From Hymenobacter ruricola (GTDB lineage Bacteria; Bacteroidota; Bacteroidia; Cytophagales; Hymenobacteraceae), in assembly GCF_015694525.1 (NCBI RefSeq), contig NZ_JADQDM010000003.1, positions 1 to 64,000 on the forward strand: 64,000 bases of DNA, in the 5' to 3' direction. The translations under genes and the position numbers were made by a program. Position 1 is the first letter of the stretch. Every line of letters starts with the position of its first letter. The notes below the pieces were generated by a model that had not been told where the DNA came from, searched no databases, and was given only the letters and a program-made list of their open reading frames with translations. This document shows, one piece after another, positions 25,871-33,121 of this stretch.

Positions 25871-26584
25871 TTACGCGCCCAGCTTCTCCTTAAAGAACGC
25901 CAGCGTCAGGGCCCAGGCTTCGGCGGCGGCTTGCGGGTGGTAGCTGGGCCGCTCGTCGCAGTTGAAGCCGTGGTCGGCGTAGGAAATGACGGTGCTGATG
26001 TAAGGCTTGCCGGCGGCTTCCACGGCGTCCGTTACCTGGGCAATGTGTTCCTTTTTAATGTGTGCATCCAATCCGCCCCAGAAGAACAGATGCGGCGCGT
26101 GCAAGTCCTGCGCGCGGTCCTTTAAGAGGTGAGTGCCGCCGCCGTAATACGACACGCCGGCCGCCAGCGGCAACACGGCATTGGCCAGAAACGACACCCG
26201 GCCGCCCAGGCAGAAGCCGATGCTGCCGATTTTGTCGCCCATCACCAGCGCCTGGCTCGTCAGCCAAGCGTGAGCGGCCTGCAGGTCGGCCGTGAGGTCG
26301 GTGGGGGTGATGGCTTGGAAATGGGGCGCGGCCACGGTGTTGAAATCCGAATAGGCAATTTCCAGCCCCGGCGCGGCGGTGCGGTGAAACAGCTCGGGCG
26401 CTATCACGGCGTAGCCGGCCGCCGCCAGCCGGTCGGCCACGCTGCGGATGTGGCGGTTCACGCCGAAAGCTTCCTGCAGGAGAATGATGCCCGGCACGGG
26501 GCCCGTGCTGCTGGGGAAAGCCGCGTAGGCGCGCATTTCGGTGCCGTCGGCTACGGATAGGGTCACGTTGTTTTGGTCGCTCAT
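25871..26584 (-). CDS. Dienelactone hydrolase family protein
   Basis: A 237-aa alpha/beta hydrolase. The nucleophile elbow is IGFCLGGR with cysteine in the nucleophile position, as in dienelactone hydrolases. The acid is in FFWGGLDAHI and the histidine in SYADHGFNC. The N-terminal phrase PGIILLQEAFGVNRHIRSVA is typical of the family. It hydrolyses lactones or esters; no aromatic-degradation genes are nearby, so the physiological substrate is open. Confidence 0.9.
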   Translation of the reverse strand: MSDQNNVTLSVADGTEMRAYAAFPSSTGPVPGIILLQEAFGVNRHIRSVADRLAAAGYAVIAPELFHRTAAPGLEIAYSDFNTVAAPHFQAITPTDLTADLQAAHAWLTSQALVMGDKIGSIGFCLGGRVSFLANAVLPLAAGVSYYGGGTHLLKDRAQDLHAPHLFFWGGLDAHIKKEHIAQVTDAVEAAGKPYISTVISYADHGFNCDERPSYHPQAAAEAWALTLAFFKEKLGA

Positions 26585-26732
26585 ATTAGAGGGGTATCGA
26601 TAAAAGTCCGGGTGCGTAACAGCTAAGTCGGGAATTGTTCATGCCAATAGCGCCGTCCCCGGCCGCACGGTCAAGCTGCCTCGAACCGGATGACCCCACC
26701 GGCGGTTTGGTGCTTCTACATTATATCTAGTC

Positions 26733-27782
26733 ATGAATCCCTCCCCCACTATTCGCCTCAACGTGCTCGACCAGTCGCCCATCCGGCCGGGCGCCACGCC
26801 CCGCCAGGCCCTGCTCGAAACCGTGGAGCTGGCCCAACTGGCCGACCGCCTCGGCTACACCCGCTTCTGGGTGAGCGAGCACCACAACACCAACACGCTG
26901 GCCGGCTCCACGCCCGAAGTGCTGCTGGCCCACCTCGGCAACCACACCCGGCGCATCCGCCTGGGCTCGGGCGGCGTGATGCTGCCGCACTACTCGGCCC
27001 TGAAAGTGGCCGAAAACTTCCGCATGCTCGAAAGCCTGTTTCCGGGCCGCATGGACCTGGGCATGGGCCGGGCGCCCGGCGCCGACCGCCTCACCGCCTA
27101 TGCCCTCAACCCCAGCAACCAGTTCAACGAAAAGGACTTCGTGGAGCAGCTGATGGACCTGCAGGCCTACCTGCGCGACGAAAAAGTGCCCGACACCATT
27201 CACGAGCGGGTGATGGCCATTCCGCAGTCGGCCACCGCCCCAGAGCTCTGGATTCTGAGTTCCAGTGGCCAGAGCGGCTTGTTTGCGGCGCACCTTGGCA
27301 TGGCGTTTTCGTTTGCCCAGTTCATCAACGGCGTGGGCGGGCCGGCGGCCGTGCAGCAGTACCGCCAACGGTTCCGGCCCTCGGCCGAACTGGCCGCGCC
27401 GCTGGCCAACGTGGCCGTGTTCACCCTCTGCGCCGACACCGAGGAGAAAGCTAACGAGCTGCGCAAAGCCATGGACATGCAGCTCATCCGCTTCAACCGC
27501 GGCGAATTTCGCACCTTTCCTTCCACTGAGGAGGTGCGCAGCCACCAGTTCACGGCCGAAGACCAGGCCCACCTGCTGCACAACCGCAACCGCGTGGTGA
27601 GCGGCACCCCCGAGCAGGTGCACGCCCAATTCACCCAGTTGGCCGCCGATTACGGCGTCGACGAGCTAACCGCTGTTACCATCACCGCCGACTTTGAGGA
27701 CCGCCGCCGCTCCTACGAATTACTGGCCGAAGCTTTCAACCTGACCCCAACGCCCACCAGGCAGGGGGCCGAGATGGCTTGA
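26733..27782 (+). CDS. LLM-class flavin-dependent oxidoreductase
   Basis: A 349-aa luciferase-like monooxygenase family protein. Family blocks: LNVLDQSPIRPGATPRQAL, LGYTRFWVSEHHNTNTLAGS, LGSGGVMLPHYSALKVAE and FPGRMDLGMGRAPG. These match the group annotated as LLM flavin oxidoreductases (YhbW type), with one non-prolyl cis bulge region. The substrate is unknown and bioluminescence is not implied. A terminator follows. Confidence 0.9.
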   Translation: MNPSPTIRLNVLDQSPIRPGATPRQALLETVELAQLADRLGYTRFWVSEHHNTNTLAGSTPEVLLAHLGNHTRRIRLGSGGVMLPHYSALKVAENFRMLESLFPGRMDLGMGRAPGADRLTAYALNPSNQFNEKDFVEQLMDLQAYLRDEKVPDTIHERVMAIPQSATAPELWILSSSGQSGLFAAHLGMAFSFAQFINGVGGPAAVQQYRQRFRPSAELAAPLANVAVFTLCADTEEKANELRKAMDMQLIRFNRGEFRTFPSTEEVRSHQFTAEDQAHLLHNRNRVVSGTPEQVHAQFTQLAADYGVDELTAVTITADFEDRRRSYELLAEAFNLTPTPTRQGAEMA

Positions 27783-27817
27783 GCGCGGCCGTTACCGACC
27801 TGCTTAGTTACAATAAA

Positions 27818-27839
27818 TGGCCAGCCGTAGTGCTGGCCA
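27818..27839. terminator. Rho-independent terminator
   Basis: Perfect 8-bp stem TGGCCAGC / GCTGGCCA followed by TTTTTATT; AATAAA precedes it. Confidence 0.85.
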
Positions 27840-27925
27840 TTTTTATTGGATTTCAATTATTTGCCAATGGCCGGTGTGCAGTGCGGCAAAAATCAGCGGC
27901 AGTAACGCAAAATTCGTGAGTTCAT

Positions 27926-27946
27926 TATTTGGAACAATTCTAAATA
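27926..27946. promoter_or_regulatory. Operator copy 1 (Fur-like inverted repeat)
   Basis: A 21-bp dyad of the form TATTT-n-GAA-nnn-TTC-n-AAATA, symmetric except for the n positions. It overlaps the -33 TTTG of the TonB receptor promoter. The shape and the iron-type target suggest a Fur-family repressor. Confidence 0.6.
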
Positions 27947-27959
27947 GGCTGCACCTTTG
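27928..27959 (+). promoter_or_regulatory. Promoter of the TonB receptor operon
   Basis: A -33 TTTG at 27928-27931 and a -7 element CACCTTTG at 27952-27959 (matches nAnnTTTG), 20 bp apart. The start codon is at 27990. Confidence 0.6.
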
Positions 27960-27964
27960 CATCG

Positions 27965-27985
27965 TATTTTGAATCTGTCTAAATA
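27965..27985. promoter_or_regulatory. Operator copy 2 (Fur-like inverted repeat)
   Basis: A second TATTT-n-GAA-nnn-nTC-n-AAATA dyad with one arm mismatch, starting 39 bp after copy 1. It lies between the expected transcription start and the ATG at 27990. Confidence 0.55.
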
Positions 27986-27989
27986 AGCT

Positions 27990-30527
27990 ATGCGCTCAGT
28001 TCTTCTTCCTCTTCTTGCTGTTGGCAGTTTGTTGCCGTTGGTTAGCACTGCTCAATCGGGTGACCCGCACCGGCACCACGAGAAGCGTCACGACCGGATG
28101 GGTGAAGTAACCGGCCGCATCGAACTGGCTGACGGGCAAGCCGCTGAGCAGGTTTCCATCCGGGTGAAAGGCACGTCGCTGGGCGTGAATTCGGCCGCCG
28201 ACGGCACGTTTCGCATTCAGGCGCCGGCCGGCTGGCAGGTGCTCACGGTGACCTGCCTGGGCTGCACGCCGCAGGAAGTGACGGTGGAAGTAAAGCCCGG
28301 CCAGACGGTGGTGGCCCAGCCGGTGCGCCTGGCTCCCGGCGAGCAGCAACTGCAGGAAGTGACTGTGAAGGGCACGAAGAGCCTGAACGAGCGCACCCCG
28401 AGCGTGGGCAAAATGCCCATCGCGCCCCTCGACAACCCCCAGAGCACCGTCACCATCGAGCGCGAAGTGCTGGAGCAGCAGCAGGCCCTGCGCCTGAGCG
28501 ACGTGCTGGCCAACGTGGCCGGCGTGTACATCATGGGCACCACCGGCGGCGCGCAGGAAGAAATTGCCAGCCGCGGCTTCGCCTATTCCAGCTCCAATAC
28601 CTTCAAAAACGGCGTGCGCTTCAACAACGGCATCATCCCGGAAGTGAGCTCGCTGGAGCGCATGGAGGTGCTGAAAGGCAGCGCCGCCATCCTGTACGGC
28701 AACGTGGCCGCCGGCGGCGTGCTGAACCTGGTGACCAAGAAGCCGCAGTTTGAGCGCGGCGGCTCGGTGGGGCTGCGCCTGGGCAGCTACGGGTTCGTGA
28801 AGCCGCAGTTTGACGTGTACGGCGCCGTGGGCCAGAGCAAAACCGTGGCCTTCCGCCTGAACGGCACCTACGAGCGCGGCGACAGCTACCGCGACGGCGT
28901 GAAAAGCAACCGCGTGTACGTGAACCCCTCGCTGCTGTTCCGCCTCACGCCCAAGACGGACCTGATTATTGAAGGCGACTACCTGCGCGACAACCGCACG
29001 CCGGACTACGGCATCGGGGCCATCAACTACGAGATTCAGGACTCGCGCAGCCGCTTCCTGAACGTGCCCGACGCCACCAACGCCACCAACCAGACCAGCG
29101 CCACGGCCACCCTCACCTCGCGCCTCACCGAGGCCTGGCAGGTGCGCGCCGTGGGCTCGTTCCAGCGCTACGACAACGACTTGCGCAGCGCCGCCCGCCC
29201 CACGAGCATCGTGGGCACGCCCGGCGCCACCTACGGCAACTGGACGCGCGGCCTGCAGCGCACCGAAACCTCGGAAAACTACTTCTTGGCCCAGCTGGAC
29301 CTGACGGGCACGTTCCGCACCGGCTTCCTCGGCCATACCTTGTTGGTGGGGGCCGATGCGGACCAGTACGACAGCAACGTAACCGGCTACACCAATCCGG
29401 CTTCGGCCGGTAGCGCCACCACGGCCGTATCGACCTACGACATCATCAACGTGTTGGACTTCAGCAAGAAAATTGCGCAGCCCACTGAGCGCCTGACCGG
29501 CTTCAACAGCCTGGTGCGCAACTCGCTGACGCAGGGCAACACGCGCCGCGCCGGCTTCTATGCCCAGGATTTGCTCAGCCTTTCGGATAAAGTGAAGGTG
29601 CTGGCCGGCCTGCGCTGGAGCTACCAGGAAACGCCCAGCAACGTGTACAACTTCAACACGGTGGCCAACGTGAACGCCAAAACGGCCAACACCTACGTGG
29701 AAACCCGCCGCTACGACAACGCCTTCTCGCCGCGGGTGGGGTTGGTGTACCAGCCCATCAAAACGACCTCGCTGTTTGCTTCTTATGCCAATTCGTTCGC
29801 GCCCAACACGGGCATCGACTTGCAGGGCAACACGTTGGCGCCTTCGCTGATTGACCAGTACGAAGTGGGCATCAAGAACGAGCTGTTCAAAGGTGCCTTG
29901 TCGGCCAACGTCACGGCCTACCGCATCGTGAACAGCAACCAGGCCCAGGCCGTGCTGCCCAACGACCCGCGCTACAACACCGATAAAACCGCCAGCCCGC
30001 AGGAACTGGCCGGCCAGGTCACCAGCAAAGGCGTGGAAGTGGACATCCAGAGCCGCCCCGTGAACGGCATCTCGCTCATCGCCGGCTACAGCTACAACTA
30101 CACCGCCTACACTAAAAGCAACATCTACGAAGACGGCAGCCGCCTGCGCTACAACCCCGCCCACACCGCCAACGCCAGCCTGTTCTACAGCTTCGGCAGC
30201 GTGTTTGCCAACAACGCCCTGCTGCGCGGCCTGAGCGCCGGCGTGACCGGCTACTACGTGGGCGACCGCCTCGCCGGCCGCAACAACCGCAAGGTGAACC
30301 CCGCCAATGGCCAGCCGTGGCCGGCCACCGGCGACGCCTTCAAGCTCATTGCCCTGCCCAACTACTTCCTCTTCGATGCCTCGCTGGGCTACGCCTACGA
30401 GCGGTTCTCGCTGCGGTTCAAAATGGCCAACCTGCTCAACGAGCTGAGCTACAACGTGCACGACGACAACAGCATCAACCCCATTGCGCCCCGCACGTTC
30501 TCGGCCACGCTGGGCTACAAGCTGTAG
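27990..30527 (+). CDS. TonB-dependent siderophore receptor
   Basis: An 845-aa outer-membrane receptor. Signal peptide 1-21 (ends STAQS); a carboxypeptidase-like regulatory domain (about 35-110); a TonB-box/plug domain with SVGKMPIAPLDNPQSTVTIE, LSDVLANVAGVYIMG and MEVLKGSAAILYGN-V-A-A-G-G; then a 22-strand barrel ending in SATLGYKL. The plug features match the TonB-siderophor family. The promoter carries two Fur-like dyads, and a PepSY membrane protein follows after 6 bp. Together these support regulated ferric-siderophore uptake. The His-rich stretch PHRHHEKRHDRMG after the signal peptide may bind metal. Confidence 0.9.
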   Translation: MRSVLLPLLAVGSLLPLVSTAQSGDPHRHHEKRHDRMGEVTGRIELADGQAAEQVSIRVKGTSLGVNSAADGTFRIQAPAGWQVLTVTCLGCTPQEVTVEVKPGQTVVAQPVRLAPGEQQLQEVTVKGTKSLNERTPSVGKMPIAPLDNPQSTVTIEREVLEQQQALRLSDVLANVAGVYIMGTTGGAQEEIASRGFAYSSSNTFKNGVRFNNGIIPEVSSLERMEVLKGSAAILYGNVAAGGVLNLVTKKPQFERGGSVGLRLGSYGFVKPQFDVYGAVGQSKTVAFRLNGTYERGDSYRDGVKSNRVYVNPSLLFRLTPKTDLIIEGDYLRDNRTPDYGIGAINYEIQDSRSRFLNVPDATNATNQTSATATLTSRLTEAWQVRAVGSFQRYDNDLRSAARPTSIVGTPGATYGNWTRGLQRTETSENYFLAQLDLTGTFRTGFLGHTLLVGADADQYDSNVTGYTNPASAGSATTAVSTYDIINVLDFSKKIAQPTERLTGFNSLVRNSLTQGNTRRAGFYAQDLLSLSDKVKVLAGLRWSYQETPSNVYNFNTVANVNAKTANTYVETRRYDNAFSPRVGLVYQPIKTTSLFASYANSFAPNTGIDLQGNTLAPSLIDQYEVGIKNELFKGALSANVTAYRIVNSNQAQAVLPNDPRYNTDKTASPQELAGQVTSKGVEVDIQSRPVNGISLIAGYSYNYTAYTKSNIYEDGSRLRYNPAHTANASLFYSFGSVFANNALLRGLSAGVTGYYVGDRLAGRNNRKVNPANGQPWPATGDAFKLIALPNYFLFDASLGYAYERFSLRFKMANLLNELSYNVHDDNSINPIAPRTFSATLGYKL

Positions 30528-30533
30528 ATTTTT

Positions 30534-31811
30534 ATGAAAAGCCCGGTCAAAAGCTTCATTCGCACCATTCACCTCTGGCTGGGCCTGGCCTCGGGGCTGG
30601 TCATCGTTTTCGTGTGCCTCACCGGCAGCATCTTAGCCTTCGAGACGGAGCTGGAGCACGCCTGGCACCCAGCGCGCTACACCGTGGCGCCCGCCACCAC
30701 GCCCGCGCTGTCGCTGGCGCAACTCACGGCGGCCGTGCAGGCCTACAAGCCCAAGGCCAAAATCAGCGGCTTCAAAGTGTACGCCGACCCCGCCCGCAGC
30801 GTGGAGGTGAGCCTGGCCGGTGGCCCGGGCGGGCCCGGTGGCAAAGGCGGTGAGGGCCGCAAAGGCGAAGGCGAGCGCAACAAAGCCGATGCCGGCCGCC
30901 CCGCGCAAGGCCCGGCGGCGGTCAAAGGCGGCGAAGGCCCCGGCAAAGGCGGCAAGGGCAAGGGCGACGGGGGCGGCCCCCGCGTGTACGTGAACCCCTA
31001 CACCGGCGCCATTCTGGGCGAAATGAACCCGCGCGGCAACTTCTTCCACACCGTGGAGCAGCTGCACCGCGGCCTGGTAGCCGGCAAAATCGGCAAGCTG
31101 GTGATGGGCGTGAGCGCCTCGATATTCCTTTTTATCCTGGCCACGGGCCTGGTGCTGTGGTGGCCCACTGCGCGCAAAGCCCTCACGCCGCGCCTGAAAA
31201 TCAAATGGGGCAGCGGCTGGAAGCGCCTCAACCACGACTTCCACATCGTGCTGGGCTTCTATGCGTCGCTGTTCCTGTTCGTAATGGCCCTTACCGGCGT
31301 GGGCATGTCCTTCGATTGGGTGGGGCAGAGCATCAACAAACTCACCCACTCGCCCCTGAAGCGGCCCGAGCCGCCCGTGTCAGTGGTTCCCGCGGGCCAG
31401 GCCCAGCGGCCCGCCAAAATTGCCGCCGACGCCGTGCTGGCCCTGGCCCGCCAGCAGGCCCCCGCGGCCGAGTCCTACTCCCTGCAACTGCCGAAGGAGC
31501 CGACCGGCAGCATCCGCGTGGCCGTGCTGCGCCCCGGCGCCATCACCGAAAACGCCACCGATGAGGTGTACCTCGACCAGTATTCCGGCCAGGTCATCAG
31601 CGGGCAGACGTATGCGCAGCGGCCGGTGGGCCAGCGCATTCGGGGGCTGTTCAAGCCGGTGCACACGGGCGCCATCGGGGGCTTGCCCACCAAGGTACTG
31701 GCCTTCATCATTGCCTTGCTGGGCGCCACGTTCCCCGTCACGGGCACCATCCTGTGGCTGAACCGTATTCGCAAAAAGGGCAAAAAGCAGCCGCAGCTGC
31801 AAGCCGCATAA
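30534..31811 (+). CDS. PepSY-associated membrane protein (iron-uptake reductase-like)
   Basis: A 425-aa protein with four membrane helices: IHLWLGLASGLVIVFVCLTG, then about 185-205, 235-260 and 385-405. It has PepSY-type extracytoplasmic segments. The histidines IRTIHLW, EQLHRGL, LNHDFHIVLGFYAS and FKPVHTGAI are typical of PiuB/FpvG-like proteins, which reduce ferric siderophores in the periplasm. Residues 96-149 are an unusual Gly/Lys/Pro-rich insert. It is operonic with the TonB receptor, so it likely works on the imported iron complex. Confidence 0.87.
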   Translation: MKSPVKSFIRTIHLWLGLASGLVIVFVCLTGSILAFETELEHAWHPARYTVAPATTPALSLAQLTAAVQAYKPKAKISGFKVYADPARSVEVSLAGGPGGPGGKGGEGRKGEGERNKADAGRPAQGPAAVKGGEGPGKGGKGKGDGGGPRVYVNPYTGAILGEMNPRGNFFHTVEQLHRGLVAGKIGKLVMGVSASIFLFILATGLVLWWPTARKALTPRLKIKWGSGWKRLNHDFHIVLGFYASLFLFVMALTGVGMSFDWVGQSINKLTHSPLKRPEPPVSVVPAGQAQRPAKIAADAVLALARQQAPAAESYSLQLPKEPTGSIRVAVLRPGAITENATDEVYLDQYSGQVISGQTYAQRPVGQRIRGLFKPVHTGAIGGLPTKVLAFIIALLGATFPVTGTILWLNRIRKKGKKQPQLQAA

Positions 31812-31897
31812 ACCCACCCCGGATTTCCTATTCAACCCGCGTGAACACCCATTATTTATTCGCGCGGGTCGAATAGGAAATCCGGAGTGGGTTTATG
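31807..31897. repeat. Long palindrome (family D) between convergent genes
   Basis: Arms 31807-31841 and 31863-31897 share TAAACCCAC-CCGGATTTCC and ATTCAACCCGCG with a few mismatches. The left arm starts inside the last codons of the PepSY gene; the element probably serves as a bidirectional terminator. Confidence 0.8.
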
Positions 31898-31899
31898 CG

Positions 31900-32682
31900 T
31901 CAGGAGAACGTTTCCCAGCCCAGCTTCAGAATAAATGCGCTGACCACCGCCAGAAACAGCACCCGCACAAAGCCCGTGCCCTGCCGCAGGGCCAACCGCG
32001 CGCCCACCAGGGAGCCCAGCACGTTGCAAACAGCCATGGGCACTGCCACGTGATAAAGCACCTGCCCGGTCGAGATGAAATAAGCCAGCCCGGCAATGTT
32101 GGTGGCCACGTTCACCACTTTGGCCGACGCCGACGCAGCCAGGAAATCGTAGCCAAACAACCCCACGAAAGCAAACAACAGCAAGCTGCCCGTGCCCGGC
32201 CCAAAAAAACCGTCGTAGAAGCCGAGGCCCGCCCCCAGTGCCACACCCGTCCACAGCTCGCGGCTACCGTGCAGGCGCGGCGCGTGCAGGCTGCCAAAGT
32301 CCTTGCGCCAGAAGGTGTAGGCGGCCATGAGCACCAGCAGGGTCAGCACCAGCGGCTTCACCAGTTCCTTGTTGAGGCCGCTCACGGCCCGCGCGCCCAG
32401 CAGCGCGAAGCAGCCCGCCACCACGGCCGCCACCGTCACCGTGCGCCAGCGAATAGGTACCCCCGTCAACCCCCGCAAATACCGAAATGCCGAAGCCGAT
32501 GTGCCCGCCAGACTGGCCACCTTGCCAGTACCCAGCACCGTGGGCACCGGCACCCGGGGCAGCAGCAGCAGCAGTGCCGGCAGTTGAATGAGCCCGCCGC
32601 CGCCCACCATGCCATCGATAAGACCGGCCAGGAAGGCGAAAACGCTCAAGAGGGCCGTGGTGCCCAGCGAAATAGATTCCAC
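31900..32682 (-). CDS. TauE/SafE family membrane transporter
   Basis: A 260-aa protein with 7-8 helices, in the TSUP/TauE family (PF01925). The first helix is followed by LIDGMVGGGGLIQLPALLLL; the second half repeats the motif as GFYDGFFGPGTGSLLLFAFV. TSUP proteins move sulfite, sulfonates or similar anions. The start codon is GTG (MESISLGTTALLS), because no nearby ATG gives the N-terminal helix. The hypothetical membrane gene upstream ends 25 bp away. Confidence 0.88.
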   Translation of the reverse strand: MESISLGTTALLSVFAFLAGLIDGMVGGGGLIQLPALLLLLPRVPVPTVLGTGKVASLAGTSASAFRYLRGLTGVPIRWRTVTVAAVVAGCFALLGARAVSGLNKELVKPLVLTLLVLMAAYTFWRKDFGSLHAPRLHGSRELWTGVALGAGLGFYDGFFGPGTGSLLLFAFVGLFGYDFLAASASAKVVNVATNIAGLAYFISTGQVLYHVAVPMAVCNVLGSLVGARLALRQGTGFVRVLFLAVVSAFILKLGWETFS

Positions 32683-32706
32683 AATAAAACAGGTAAGCGG
32701 GCAGCC

Positions 32707-33096
32707 CTATCGAAGAAACAGCCGGGCTAAGGTGGGAAATCCGAAAATGAGTGACAACAGCAGCCCGATAAGCAGCGGCGTCCCAAGCGACTTGTGGGGC
32801 AGGCTGCGCGCTTCGGGCGCAAGCTGGTTGTAGCGTCGGCTCAGCCATAGCACGCCGACCAGGTTCAGCCCGACGCCTACCATATTGTTGCTAACGACTG
32901 TGTTGTTCAACAGCAAAACTACACCCAAACGCGTTACTGTGAAGAAAATACATTCCCACAGCAAGTGGCGCGCAGCCGTCCGATGCCCCAGGTTTTGAGG
33001 CTGGCATGAGCCATTACCCCGCCAAATAGCGGCAGCAGGAAAAATGCAAAAAGCTGCACTGCTACCGGCGAGTATAGCGGCGATGCCGGCCGGCAA
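32707..33096 (-). CDS. Hypothetical small membrane protein
   Basis: About 129 aa if started at a TTG at 33096. This places it just inside the tail of the dnaB stop region (dnaB ends at 33122). There are two to three hydrophobic helices, including LWECIFFTVTRLGVVLLLNN, NNMVGVGLNLVGVLWLSRRY and a C-terminal LLIGLLLSLIFGFPTLARLF. No family was recognised and the start is uncertain. Codon use is less GC-biased than in the neighbours. It may be a true small gene or a decayed remnant. Confidence 0.4.
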   Translation of the reverse strand: MPAGIAAILAGSSAAFCIFPAAAIWRGNGSCQPQNLGHRTAARHLLWECIFFTVTRLGVVLLLNNTVVSNNMVGVGLNLVGVLWLSRRYNQLAPEARSLPHKSLGTPLLIGLLLSLIFGFPTLARLFLR

Positions 33097-33121
33097 CAGG
33101 GCTATTTGCGGGCTCCATGCT

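Noticed and set aside
26733..27782. Bioluminescence luciferase
   Set aside because: The protein is a general LLM flavin oxidoreductase; no luxB, luxC, luxD or luxE genes are nearby.
27996..30572. Long minus-strand frame opposite the TonB receptor
   Set aside because: The plus strand encodes a complete TonB receptor with promoter; the opposite frame has no recognisable domain.
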